DNA from: Haladaptatus cibarius D43
GTDB lineage: Archaea > Halobacteriota > Halobacteria > Halobacteriales > Haladaptataceae
Reading direction: 5' to 3'
Length of the DNA stretch: 64,000 bases
Assembly (NCBI RefSeq): GCF_000710615.1
Contig: NZ_JDTH01000001.1
Location: forward strand, 558,001 to 622,000
This document shows positions 1-8,656 of this stretch, piece by piece (position 1 is the stretch's first letter; every line of letters starts with the position of its first letter). The notes under the pieces were generated by a model. It saw nothing but the letters and a program-made list of their open reading frames with translations. It ran no database searches and was not told where the DNA came from. The translations under genes were made by a program, and so were the position numbers.

Positions 1-443
1 CCGTCTATCTCGGCGTTCCCGGAATCGCCATCTCCGCATACGACCCTGTGGCTGGTGGCCTGCGCGAGTTCGAACGCGAGGATTTCGTCCCTCCCGCGCG
101 GGTTGCACGCTATCTCGTAGAGAATGCGGATTCCATCGGTTCAGGGACGTATCTGAACGTCAACGCGCCGACGGTGAGAGACGATGCTCGGATTCAAATC
201 ACCCGCCCTACGCGGGATTTCGGCGTTCGAATCGAGCGAAATAGGGACGAAGACGGGTTCGCGGTCGTTGACCAGTTTTACGACCCGCTTCGCGGTGACC
301 GCCCCGAGGAATTGGACGACCCGAAAGGAACCGACCGCCGGGCGCTGGCGGATGGAGAAATCAGCGTCTCGCCACTCGGTGTTGGTCACGAACTGAAACG
401 AAGCGACGGGCTAGAAGGTGTTGCGGCTGAGTTCGAGCAGTAA
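1..443 (+). CDS. surE: 5'-nucleotidase SurE, C-terminal part (cut by window edge)
   Basis: The reading frame is open from base 3 and ends at the stop at 441-443, so only the last ~146 residues are present. The visible segment has SurE family marks: GVPGIAIS near the start, then a LNVNAP segment and the late ISVSPL strand. SurE is a metal-dependent phosphatase that removes phosphate from nucleoside 5'-monophosphates. Its metal-binding N-terminus lies outside the window, so activity cannot be judged here. Assignment rests on these motifs and their order. Confidence 0.8.
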   Translation, partial: VYLGVPGIAISAYDPVAGGLREFEREDFVPPARVARYLVENADSIGSGTYLNVNAPTVRDDARIQITRPTRDFGVRIERNRDEDGFAVVDQFYDPLRGDRPEELDDPKGTDRRALADGEISVSPLGVGHELKRSDGLEGVAAEFEQ

Positions 444-455
444 ATCGCCCACTCG

Positions 456-1370
456 TCAGCGATAGGATTTGGTCAAATCCATCCCCATCACGAAGTCCGG
501 GTCGTCGGAGATTTTCACTCGGGCGTAGGCCGTGTCGCTGACGAACTGTGCCGTTTCGGGTATCAACACTCGCGTCCGTTCCGCACCGCGCTCCGCGGCA
601 TCGCGGGCGATTTCCGCGAACAGCGACCGTGCCGAATCCGCGTCGTCCCACGCGCCGATGGAATATTCGACCCACGTTTCGGGGTCGCCGTCTTCGTTTT
701 CCCACTCGGATTTACGACAGACGGTCGCAAATCCTCGCACGCCGTTTTCCTGTACGACGAGAAGTTCGTTGTTTTCCGCTCTGTTCTGGAGGTCGTCGCG
801 CGTGAGCTCCGACAGCGCCCACGACTCCTCGTAATCGAGGACGAGGCCTTCGAGATGAGTGCGGGCGTCGCTTCCCGTCCAGAACTTCCACGCCGCGTTC
901 ACGTCCTCCGTGAGCGTCATTGCCGATTCTGCGGTTGCGTCCGGTTCGGGGTGCGCCCACCTAAACTCGGTAACGGGGTCGTAGCCCGCGGCACGCGAGG
1001 AACCGAGACCGGCGACGTTCCACGAAAAGACCATGTTTCGCAGAACGGTCGCACCCTGTTCGCGCGCCCAGTCGAACAGGTCGTACGTCATGACGCTTGC
1101 GACACCCTGTTCGCGGAAGTTCGGGTTGACGCGCATTCCCTGCCCCCACGCTTCCCAGTCAGAAAGCATGACGCACTGCACGATTCCGGCGATTTCGTCG
1201 CCAGCATCCGCAACGAGGGTGTACTGATTCTCGCCGTCTATCCAGTCGTGATAGATGCGCGGGATGTAGTCCCCTCGGCCGCGGTCTGCCCACGTATCTT
1301 CGGTGAACGCGACGACGTTCTCGTAATCGTCGTGAGTGGCCTCCCTGAGTTCTATCTCGGTCACTCCCAT
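456..1370 (-). CDS. GNAT family N-acetyltransferase
   Basis: 304 residues. The first ~150 residues form a GNAT acetyltransferase domain: beta strands ending in GIVQCVML and the acetyl-CoA loop region around NPNFREQGVASVMTYDLFDW, followed by a helix with a FSWNVAGLGSSRAAGYD segment that resembles the C-terminal GNAT strand-loop. The second half is a more divergent, possibly second GNAT-like, domain. The substrate is unknown. The start codon lies inside the end of gatD (10-bp overlap), so the two genes are probably co-transcribed and translationally coupled. Confidence 0.8.
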   Translation of the reverse strand: MGVTEIELREATHDDYENVVAFTEDTWADRGRGDYIPRIYHDWIDGENQYTLVADAGDEIAGIVQCVMLSDWEAWGQGMRVNPNFREQGVASVMTYDLFDWAREQGATVLRNMVFSWNVAGLGSSRAAGYDPVTEFRWAHPEPDATAESAMTLTEDVNAAWKFWTGSDARTHLEGLVLDYEESWALSELTRDDLQNRAENNELLVVQENGVRGFATVCRKSEWENEDGDPETWVEYSIGAWDDADSARSLFAEIARDAAERGAERTRVLIPETAQFVSDTAYARVKISDDPDFVMGMDLTKSYR

Positions 1371-2602
1371 GGCACCGACCGTTTCGAAATCTCACCCGCG
1401 ACGGATTCTTGCATCGTCGTCGCCGGGTCGTCGCTGTTCGCAAGCGACCACATCAGTTTCACCTTGGCGGTGCCGGGAAGCATATCTTCGCCCTCTACGA
1501 TGCCCGCGTCGAGCAGGTCGCGGCCCGTATCGTAGACGCGGTCACAGACTCGCCCCTCGATGCACTGACTGGTCATGACGACGGTCGTTCCGCCGTCCAC
1601 CAGTTCGGAAATCCTGTCCGCCCAGTCGGAGTGGACGTGGCCCAAACCGGTTCCTTCGAGGACGAGGCCCGCCTTTCCGTCCGCGAGGTCGAGGGCCTCG
1701 ACGCCCATCCCGGGCGTGAATTTGAGGAGTTCGACCTCACTTTCGAGGTCAGCAGAGAGAGCGAGTTCTTGTGCCCCGCGCTCGTTGTACTTTCGCCGGA
1801 AGGTGACTTCCTCGGTGTCGTAATCGACTCGCCCGAGGGGTTTCGAGCCAATCGTCTGAAACGCATCACGGCGCGAGGTGTGGTTCTTCCGAACTCGGGT
1901 TCCGCGGTGGAGCGCGCAGTTGTCGTCGCTCTCGTTTTCGTGCATACAGACCAGCACCTCGGCGCAGTCGGATTTCGCGGCTTCGACGGCACAGACCGCG
2001 TTCATCACGTTGTCCGAGGATGGGCGGTCGGCGGAGCGTTGGCTTCCCGTGAAGACGATGGGAACCGGCGTGTCGAGCATAAAGGAAAGCGCCGATGCTG
2101 TAAACTGCATCGTGTCGGTGCCGTGCATGACGACGACGCCGTCGGCACCGTTCTCGATTTCGTCGTACACTGCCCGGGCCAAATCCTGCCACACGTCGGT
2201 CGTCATGTTTTCGGACAGGATGTTAGCGACGACTCGTCCGCGGTAGTTCGCTCGCCCTGCGAGGTCGGGCACTGCACGAAGCACGTCCTTCGCGTCGAAT
2301 CGCGCGGTCACGGCACCGGTTCGGTAGTCCACAGTGGACGCGATGGTTCCACCCGTGCTGATGAGCGAAATCATCGGCAGTTCGGGGTCGAACTCCACGA
2401 CCGACGAGTCACTCGTCTCTCCCTCTTCGATGTCGTACACGTCGGATTCGAGCACGGCAACGTCGGCGTCGTCGCGGTCTACGCCGACGTTGTAACCGCC
2501 GTCGAGTTTGACGACGAGATTGCTCACCGTCGAGGAGGGTAGCAGTACCCCCTCGAACGTCTGTTCGGCCCGTTCGACGCGGACGCGGTCCCCTGGATTC
2601 AT
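1361..2602 (-). CDS. gatD: Glutamyl-tRNA(Gln) amidotransferase subunit D
   Basis: About 413 residues from the ATG at 2602, which is preceded by a GAGGT Shine-Dalgarno motif; a longer frame to 2632 lacks one. GatD with GatE converts Glu-tRNA(Gln) to Gln-tRNA(Gln) in archaea; GatD is the asparaginase-like subunit that releases ammonia from an amide donor. It shows the N-terminal beta-barrel (PGDRVRVERAEQTFEGVLLP), the first catalytic Thr motif STGGTIAS, and the second Thr/Asp motif HGTDTMQFTASAL. GatE is not in the window. The stop overlaps the downstream GNAT gene. Confidence 0.95.
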   Translation of the reverse strand: MNPGDRVRVERAEQTFEGVLLPSSTVSNLVVKLDGGYNVGVDRDDADVAVLESDVYDIEEGETSDSSVVEFDPELPMISLISTGGTIASTVDYRTGAVTARFDAKDVLRAVPDLAGRANYRGRVVANILSENMTTDVWQDLARAVYDEIENGADGVVVMHGTDTMQFTASALSFMLDTPVPIVFTGSQRSADRPSSDNVMNAVCAVEAAKSDCAEVLVCMHENESDDNCALHRGTRVRKNHTSRRDAFQTIGSKPLGRVDYDTEEVTFRRKYNERGAQELALSADLESEVELLKFTPGMGVEALDLADGKAGLVLEGTGLGHVHSDWADRISELVDGGTTVVMTSQCIEGRVCDRVYDTGRDLLDAGIVEGEDMLPGTAKVKLMWSLANSDDPATTMQESVAGEISKRSVPWE

Positions 2603-2682
2603 ACCTCGGGGTAACGCGGCGTTCGACTTCAATCCACTCTTTCGGGGAAAGGCACATTACCGCCGGGCGTCAATTCGGATAC

Positions 2683-3153
2683 ATGACCCAGCGTACCCGG
2701 ACGCGCGAGGCGGACGACGACCTGTCCGAAATCCTCGGCGATGCAGAAAGCGGAGAGCAGGCCGGACAGGGAGAGAGTTTCCGGAGTCGCACGAAGCGCA
2801 GGGCGGTGAACTTCTTCTCGCCGCGCTACTTCCTCCTCGCCGCCGTCGTGCTGACGATTGCGATGTTCGTCGGCGGGTTCGTCGTTCCGTTCGTGGAAAA
2901 CATCGGCGGCCTTCTCGGACTGTTCGTCGCGGCGTTCGCTCTCGGTGGACTGACGAGCGAGTCGAAAACGTTAGAAACCGCGACCGGTGGACTGGTCGCC
3001 GCGGGCCTCACGCTTCTCCTCGGCAATCTCACCCTGTTGGCCGCGGGCGGAACGACTGTCGCCGCTATCGGACTCGGTGCTGGATTTCTCGTGGCCGGTC
3101 TTGGCGCGCACTTCGGCGATGACCTGCGCGACGGCCTGACCCGCGACCTGTGA
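2683..3153 (+). CDS. Small membrane protein, unknown function
   Basis: 156 residues. A charged N-terminal ~50 residues is followed by about four hydrophobic segments (roughly residues 50-70, 73-92, 100-120 and 122-142) rich in Gly and Ala. No catalytic motif is visible. It is divergent from gatD with about 80 bp between the starts and convergent with the ArsR-type regulator downstream. I do not recognise a named family with confidence. Confidence 0.7.
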   Translation: MTQRTRTREADDDLSEILGDAESGEQAGQGESFRSRTKRRAVNFFSPRYFLLAAVVLTIAMFVGGFVVPFVENIGGLLGLFVAAFALGGLTSESKTLETATGGLVAAGLTLLLGNLTLLAAGGTTVAAIGLGAGFLVAGLGAHFGDDLRDGLTRDL

Positions 3154-3166
3154 TTTGAAAACGTAG

Positions 3167-3874
3167 CTATCCCGAAAGCGTCCAGTTGTTGTCGTCTCCT
3201 TCGACGATTCCACGTTCCGCCATGCTCGTTAGATGTCGTTCGACGATGTGTTCCGGCGCGTCTGTTTCTCGACTCACGTCTCTCACGGTTTCTGCTCCCG
3301 CCGCGAGCGCGGCCAGTATTTCGGCTCGAATCCGATTCTGTCCGTTTTCGTCAACCTCCTCGCTCAACTGGTCTAAGACGTTCGTAATCCGTCCGTGAAC
3401 CCATCGCTGTGCGAGCGACAGTTCGCTTTTCAAATCCTCTAAACAGTTGAGTTCTTCCGCGAGCGTGGCGATTTCCCCTGCTTCCACGTCGCTCACGGTT
3501 TCCGTGTCGTCATCTCCTTCGGGGTCGTCGGGCTGGGTTCCGTACTGAACGTTGAGCGAGAGGTACTGGCACGTGCTCACGTCTAGACTCGGACTGGCAG
3601 GATACGCGCTCTTCATATCGAACTCGTAGGGAGAAACGTCGACTTCCAATCGGAGATTTCGAGAGATGTTGAAATATTTGCGGCGCTGGTCGTCGGTTCG
3701 ACTTTCGACCAATCCCGCTTCTTCGAGTTTCCGCAGGTGGTCGATGACCGCCTTCGGACTGACGCCGAGATAGTCGCTTATCTCCGTGACGTAGCAGGGT
3801 TTATGCGAAAGAAGCCGCAGGATGCGCCTGCGATTTTCATTGCCGAGTATATCGAGCAGCACAGCGGAGTCCAT
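3167..3874 (-). CDS. ArsR/HTH-type transcriptional regulator
   Basis: 235 residues. The N-terminal winged helix-turn-helix (residues ~1-65; ILGNENRRRILRLLS, then ISDYLGVSPKAVIDHLRKLEEAGLV) is typical of haloarchaeal ArsR-like regulators that begin with a short DILGNE segment. The middle is acidic. The C-terminus (residues ~180-235) looks like a second helix-turn-helix (TVRDVSRETDAPEHIVERHL). No cysteine metal site of the classic ArsR type is apparent, so a metal sensor role is not supported. The target is unknown. Confidence 0.85.
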   Translation of the reverse strand: MDSAVLLDILGNENRRRILRLLSHKPCYVTEISDYLGVSPKAVIDHLRKLEEAGLVESRTDDQRRKYFNISRNLRLEVDVSPYEFDMKSAYPASPSLDVSTCQYLSLNVQYGTQPDDPEGDDDTETVSDVEAGEIATLAEELNCLEDLKSELSLAQRWVHGRITNVLDQLSEEVDENGQNRIRAEILAALAAGAETVRDVSRETDAPEHIVERHLTSMAERGIVEGDDNNWTLSG

Positions 3875-3939
3875 TCACGTCAACGGCTTGGTAACGCGAA
3901 CGGAAAAGCGTGTCTCTCGCCGCGAAGCGGGATTCCGAT

Positions 3940-4707
3940 TCACCGGAACATGGAAATCGACACATCACCGGTTAGCGAGTTGCCGGTGTTTCCGTTACCA
4001 TTTCCGGCGTTCCCATTGTTTCCGCCGCCAGCGTTTCTGTTGGTACCGTTTCCGGTTCCGGCGTTCCCTGTTCCGTTTCCATTGCCGGGTGCGCTTGTGG
4101 AATTGTTCGCGTTTTCGCCCGGCACGTTCACGCTGTTGAGCGACCGAGCGACTTCAGCGACCTCGGGGCCGCCGACGTTGTTCGCCTGCCTGTCGAGTCG
4201 CTGGAGTCGGTTGACGCGGGTTCCGACCGTTTCGGCTCGTGGCTTGGTCGTATTGATCGCGTGTTGGAGCGAGCGAATGTCGCCGACGAGTTCGCTCATT
4301 CTGGCTTGATACTGGAGTCGGCTGATTTCGCTGCTGTTTCGCGCCTCGATGAGGCTCCGTTTTCGCTGTTGGAGCGCATTGAGTTCGGTTTCCAAATCTT
4401 CGGTCTGATGTCTGACGAGGGCTCGTCGCGCCGACCTGTTCTGTGTTTGGTTGAATCGGGCGACCCACAGGCCGGTATCGACGGTTCCTTTTGCTTGTGA
4501 AGTGCTGACCTGCATGAACGATGAAACTTCGGCACCGAGCGTGCTGTTGGAACTTGTCGCGTTCTGTTCGGTTTGGAAGCTGTTTGGGGAGGTATTTACG
4601 GAGGCGTCTGCTGGTGCTGTAGGTGACGGTGCGGCGGCAGTCGGCAGCGCGACGGCAAACCCGCATACTGTCAGCGTCGCCAACAGGACGGCGCGAATGG
4701 CGTTCAT
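3940..4707 (-). CDS. Secreted coiled-coil/low-complexity protein
   Basis: About 255 residues from the ATG at 4707. The N-terminus is a Sec-type signal (Met-Asn-Ala-Ile-Arg then a hydrophobic stretch ending near PTAAA). The middle (~70-185) is helical and charged with many Gln/Glu/Arg, likely coiled coil. The last ~55 residues are Gly/Asn repeats (GNGNG, NAGTGNG). Start choice: the longer frame adds a charged leader that would destroy the signal peptide. A cell-surface or exported role is inferred; the family is not named. Confidence 0.7.
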   Translation of the reverse strand: MNAIRAVLLATLTVCGFAVALPTAAAPSPTAPADASVNTSPNSFQTEQNATSSNSTLGAEVSSFMQVSTSQAKGTVDTGLWVARFNQTQNRSARRALVRHQTEDLETELNALQQRKRSLIEARNSSEISRLQYQARMSELVGDIRSLQHAINTTKPRAETVGTRVNRLQRLDRQANNVGGPEVAEVARSLNSVNVPGENANNSTSAPGNGNGTGNAGTGNGTNRNAGGGNNGNAGNGNGNTGNSLTGDVSISMFR

Positions 4708-4810
4708 CAATAGCTCATTACCGTCCCGGGTTAAAAATAGGGCAATTCGTTCGTTCTGTTCACATCTCAAAACGAAAGGACGAGCGGTGAAAAGAGTGTT
4801 TAAAATACCA

Positions 4811-5446
4811 TTAAAATGGCTCTAATCGGTCAAATACCCGTGCAGCGGCGAAGACAGATATGATCGATAAGGTGACAGTTGCAAGCGGGAGTAAAAGGCC
4901 GGGTTCGTAGCGAAGCGGCGGGTAAAACCCGAATCCGTAGTCCAACACGTCGCTTGCCAGCGCGACGACGAGCGCGGCGACCAGCGCGCCGCGCGTCGTC
5001 CGGCCGTAGTGTGGAATGAGAAATGCCTCGACGACGAACGCGAGGTGCGTGATGATGATTCCCCAGTAGTCCCAGACGGCGTTTGGGTCCCACGGCGGGC
5101 CGAAATACGCCGAAAACCCAAGGTTCAGTCCGACGAACGTCCAGAGGCCGAACTTGACGAGCCAGACGAACGCGAAGGTGTGGAGGTACGCGAGCGGAAG
5201 ATTTTGCGGCGCGTCGGAAAGGCGATTGCCGAGATTTGGCAAGAGTGTCAATAGGGATGCGGTGACGAGCGCGAGCGCCATGGGTGAGTCGGCGTACAGC
5301 GGCCAGAGAAACGTGGGCACCTCCGGCATGGTTTCGACGTAAAAACGAACGCCGACGAGAATCGCAAGCGAGTTGACGAGGAGCAACCACACCAAACTCG
5401 GCGCGTTTTCGAGATAGTATCGGGCGTATCGCTCGGGAATTGCCAT
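4811..5446 (-). CDS. DUF1405 family integral membrane protein (copy 1)
   Basis: 211 residues from the ATG at 5446. At least five to six membrane segments; the sequence contains the DUF1405-type features LWPLYADSP, FVWLVKFGLWT and HLAFVVEAFLIPHY. The function of DUF1405 proteins is unknown. A second family member lies at 7458-8177 on the other strand, with the same HLAxVVEAFLI segment, so the window holds two diverged paralogs separated by a DUF5802-like gene and pdxS. Confidence 0.85.
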   Translation of the reverse strand: MAIPERYARYYLENAPSLVWLLLVNSLAILVGVRFYVETMPEVPTFLWPLYADSPMALALVTASLLTLLPNLGNRLSDAPQNLPLAYLHTFAFVWLVKFGLWTFVGLNLGFSAYFGPPWDPNAVWDYWGIIITHLAFVVEAFLIPHYGRTTRGALVAALVVALASDVLDYGFGFYPPLRYEPGLLLPLATVTLSIISVFAAARVFDRLEPF

Positions 5447-5598
5447 GTTCTTCCCGCGCAGGGAACTACTAAAAGAACTGCTGTCATCGTTCCACCACCG
5501 GAACAAATAGGATTATTTATATACTAAGTTTGCTCTTCTATATAAGAATTTTGCATAACTCCTATATAACTATTACCTCTTGTGTGTTACTGTCTACC

Positions 5599-5967
5599 AT
5601 GTTCGAGTCGTTTTCCAGCGGGTACTACCTCGGTCGTCTGTACGTCGAACCGTCCGGGGCAGACCACGCCGTCATGTCTCGGGACGACCACGAGCGCGTG
5701 AACCAAGCCCTCTACGCCAGCGGCGACGGCGTCGAGCGAATCGACTGGCCGCTCGTGATGAAAATCGACCAGCAACATTTCTCCGTCCACGGGGAAGCGG
5801 GTGTTCCAGACCAGACCCTCGTCGTTCCGGACGACCTCCTCGAAAACACTCGGATTCGCAATCCGCCGGAACTGAAGGAGGTGCTTCTGGCGAAAGCCGA
5901 CCGCGTGGAACAACTCCTTCAGTTCCAACCGCGAAATCCCGAATTTGGGCGTGGCGGTGCCGTGTAG
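5599..5967 (+). CDS. DUF5802-like small haloarchaeal protein
   Basis: 122 residues from the ATG at 5599 (MFESFSSGYYLGRLYVEP). This opening and the following acidic, soluble sequence match what I remember of the haloarchaea-specific DUF5802 family; no enzymatic motif is visible. The upstream ~90 bases are AT-rich and hold TATA-like sequences, so the gene probably has its own promoter. Function unknown. Confidence 0.75.
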   Translation: MFESFSSGYYLGRLYVEPSGADHAVMSRDDHERVNQALYASGDGVERIDWPLVMKIDQQHFSVHGEAGVPDQTLVVPDDLLENTRIRNPPELKEVLLAKADRVEQLLQFQPRNPEFGRGGAV

Positions 5968-6067
5968 CAGGAGCGATGCTGTAACTATCGACTTTTGAGA
6001 AGATCAGATTCGTTCGAGAGTGCGTCCTCAACCCCTCGTTAAAACGCTCATACTCCGTTTCCCGGGC

Positions 6068-6976
6068 TTAGTTTCCCCGACCCTGAAGCTTGTCCTCGTT
6101 CGGGATGTCGGCGTTGGCTTCGCCCTTCATGCCTGCGCCGATATCCTTGCTGATTTCCGCGAGTCGCTCCGGGTCGTCCCAGTTGTTCGTCGCCTCGACG
6201 ATTGCGTTGGCCATCGCGCGTGGGTTCTCGGCTCCGAAAATTCCCGACCCGACGAAGATGCCGTCACAGCCGTGGTGCATCATGAGCGCGGCGTCTGCAG
6301 GCGTGGCGATGCCACCGGCCGCGAAGTTCACGACCGGCAGGCGACCTGCTTCTGCGGTTTCGTGAACCAGTTCTGCGGGCGCTTCGAGTTCGCGGGCAAG
6401 CATTTCGCGCTCCTCATGCGTTTTGCCTTGCAGTTCCCGAATGACGCCCTTGATCGTACGCTGGTGGTGAACCGCTTGGTTCACGTCGCCGGTTCCCGCT
6501 TCGCCCTTGGTTCGAATCATCGCCGCACCCTCGTTGATTCGTCGCAGGGCTTCGCCGAGGTTCCGCGCGCCGCAGACGAACGGTGCGGTGAACTCGCGTT
6601 TGTCGATGTGGTATTTGTCGTCCGCCGGGGTGAGCACCTCGGACTCGTCAATCATGTCCACGCCGATGGATTCGAGAATCTGGGCTTCGACCGAGTGGCC
6701 GATTCGTGACTTGCCCATCACCGGAATCGAAACTTCGTCGATGATTTCTTCCACGTCTGCCGGGTCGGCCATTCGAGCCACGCCGCCGCGCTTTCGGATG
6801 TCCGCCGGAACCGCTTCGAGCGACATGACCGCGACCGCACCCGCGTCCTCCGCGATGCGGGCCTGTTCGGGGTTCACCACGTCCATGATGACGCCGCCTT
6901 TCTGCATTCGGGCGAAGCCGCGCTTTACGAGTTCTGTCCCACGTTTGAGTTCCTCGATGTCCGTCGGTTCTGCCAT
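6068..6976 (-). CDS. pdxS: Pyridoxal 5'-phosphate synthase lyase subunit PdxS
   Basis: 302 residues, full length for the family. PdxS makes pyridoxal 5'-phosphate from ribose 5-phosphate, glyceraldehyde 3-phosphate and ammonia supplied by the PdxT glutaminase. The beta/alpha barrel is evident: [10 protein letters not shown] near the N-terminus, [20 protein letters not shown] with the catalytic Lys, [10 protein letters not shown] with the second catalytic Lys, and the phosphate-binding [16 protein letters not shown] and GIFVGSGIF segments. PdxT is not in the window, so the gene stands alone here. Confidence 0.97.
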   Translation of the reverse strand: MAEPTDIEELKRGTELVKRGFARMQKGGVIMDVVNPEQARIAEDAGAVAVMSLEAVPADIRKRGGVARMADPADVEEIIDEVSIPVMGKSRIGHSVEAQILESIGVDMIDESEVLTPADDKYHIDKREFTAPFVCGARNLGEALRRINEGAAMIRTKGEAGTGDVNQAVHHQRTIKGVIRELQGKTHEEREMLARELEAPAELVHETAEAGRLPVVNFAAGGIATPADAALMMHHGCDGIFVGSGIFGAENPRAMANAIVEATNNWDDPERLAEISKDIGAGMKGEANADIPNEDKLQGRGN

Positions 6977-7457
6977 GGGTGTTCGTAGCGAACGTGGGGA
7001 CTTAAGCCGTACCGATTGCGGAACGTGACGTGTCGGTGTTTTTCGAGTCTGTACTTTTCAGGAGGCGTTATTTTTCTTCACCTACCGCTCGATTGGCCTT
7101 CCACATGGTTGTGCCAGCGCGCTCGCACGAATGCCGAAACGAAGTGAGGCGTGAGTGCAGTCCCGCGCTGGCGGGGAGGTGTGGGGACACTGGCGGTAGC
7201 GGGGCGGCGGCGGTTTCAGTGGAGTCGTGACTTGCCGACAACATAGCACGACCAAACGAGCGTGAGCAAATCACGACAACAAAAGACCGCTCTGCCCCGC
7301 AGACCACACCCTCCCCAACCGACTCCTTTCACGCCTTTCGGTCGCTCACGAGAATTCCGATCGTTCCCCCGCGCCGAAATTGCTTGTCTCGATTGCTCCG
7401 AAAACCACGTTGACGCGTATCGAAGCCTCTTTGGCCCGACCATTCGTGGCCGCGAGT
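6977..7457. repeat. Intergenic region with two inverted copies of repeat family A
   Basis: No gene is visible in these ~480 bases. A plus-oriented partial copy lies at about 7165-7237 (elements GGGGAGGTGTG, GCGGGGCGGCGGCGGTTTC, TGGAGTCGTGACTTGCC). A minus-oriented copy follows at about 7260-7350 (AAATCACGACAACA, CTCCCCAACCGACTCCTTTC). The same elements recur at 9775-9915 (minus) and 10060-10205 (plus), so this is a dispersed, partly palindromic intergenic element rather than unique spacer. Confidence 0.6.
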
Positions 7458-8177
7458 ATGACCGGCCTCCCGCCCCGAGAGAACCTTCCGTGGTACGTCG
7501 CGCCGCTTCCGAAGTGGCTGGAGGATTTCGGCCTGCGAATGGCGTGGGTCATCGTCGTCATTAACCTCGTCGGCACCGCGTTCGGGTTCTGGTACTACGG
7601 CTTTCACCCGATTCCACTCTCCGACCCGCTGATAACGTGGCAGTTCGCGGTGGAGGCTCCCGAAATGTGGCTCTTCGTCCCCGACAGCCCGGTTGCCACG
7701 CTGTTCATCGCGCTTTCGCTCGGCCTGTGGAAATTGGGACGGAACAACGAGTGGGTGAACGCCCTCGCCTTTTTCGGCTGTATCAAACTCGGTGCGTGGA
7801 CGCCCTACGTGCTGGTCGCGTTCGCTGATGGATTCCTCGCGGGAACGGCTCTCCCGATGTATCTCTTTCTTTTCTTTAGCCACCTCGCCATGGTCGTGGA
7901 GGCGTTTCTCATCTATCGGTACAGCGATTTTCCGGTCGGAGCCGTCTTTGTCGCAGTACTCTGGTACGGCGTCAACGACATCGTGGACTACTTCGTTCCA
8001 ATCGTCGGCACGCCACATCACACTGCGCTCCCGGCACAGGAAATACTTGCAACGGGATACAGCCATCCCTCCCCGACTCACGAAATCGCGGCGGCGGGCG
8101 CGGTTACGTTGACCCTGTTGGCGACGTTTTTGGCACTTTCGACGCGGGTAAAAAAGTTGGAACTGGCGAGCCAATAG
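7458..8177 (+). CDS. DUF1405 family integral membrane protein (copy 2)
   Basis: 239 residues from the ATG at 7458 (MTGLPPRENLPWY). About six membrane segments; it carries PLPKWLEDFGLRMAW, CIKLGAWTPYVL and HLAMVVEAFLIYRY, the last matching HLAFVVEAFLIPHY of the copy at 4811-5446. The longer upstream frame runs into repeat sequence and is unlikely to be translated. Function unknown; the shared signature suggests a polytopic protein with a conserved His/Glu face. Confidence 0.85.
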   Translation: MTGLPPRENLPWYVAPLPKWLEDFGLRMAWVIVVINLVGTAFGFWYYGFHPIPLSDPLITWQFAVEAPEMWLFVPDSPVATLFIALSLGLWKLGRNNEWVNALAFFGCIKLGAWTPYVLVAFADGFLAGTALPMYLFLFFSHLAMVVEAFLIYRYSDFPVGAVFVAVLWYGVNDIVDYFVPIVGTPHHTALPAQEILATGYSHPSPTHEIAAAGAVTLTLLATFLALSTRVKKLELASQ

Positions 8178-8284
8178 TTCTCCGTGTGACGAATCTCGCG
8201 TTTTCGTTCCGATAAGAAACCTATTCCAAGTACGTTACAGTGCCCGAAAGTACATTTTAGTAGTCTGCAGTGTGAATAGGTACC

Positions 8285-8593
8285 ATGCCTACCGAGCGAG
8301 ACGATTCCGAGAATCTTCCAGAGACGGGGTTACACATCAAAGAAGGAACCAACGGTCGCAGGGCGATGGCCTTTCTCGCCGCAAACGACGGCCACGCGTT
8401 CACTCGGAGCGAGATACGGGACGGGACTGGAATTTCTGACGGAAGCATCGGGGCGGTACTCACACGATTAGCAGACGACGGTCTGCTTGACCATCAGGGA
8501 CAGTATTGGACGCTCTCCGTGGAGGACGTGGACGAAATAGATTCGGAGGCCTTGCTCGCCGAACTTCGTGCGGAGTGGAACGAGGGCTGGTAA
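8285..8593 (+). CDS. Small winged-helix DNA-binding protein (MarR-like)
   Basis: 102 residues. A helix-turn-helix is visible in residues ~25-75: RRAMAFLAANDGHAFTRSEI, then GISDGSIGAVLTRLADDGLL and a wing ending QGQYWTLS. The C-terminus is acidic. Such single-domain haloarchaeal regulators resemble MarR-family proteins but the ligand and target are unknown. It faces the CARF-like regulator with convergent orientation. Confidence 0.75.
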   Translation: MPTERDDSENLPETGLHIKEGTNGRRAMAFLAANDGHAFTRSEIRDGTGISDGSIGAVLTRLADDGLLDHQGQYWTLSVEDVDEIDSEALLAELRAEWNEGW

Positions 8594-8656
8594 TCTGTGT
8601 CGAACAGTTACATCTCGCTGTTCGCGGGTCGTTCCCGCTCACAATTTCGAGGCGCT

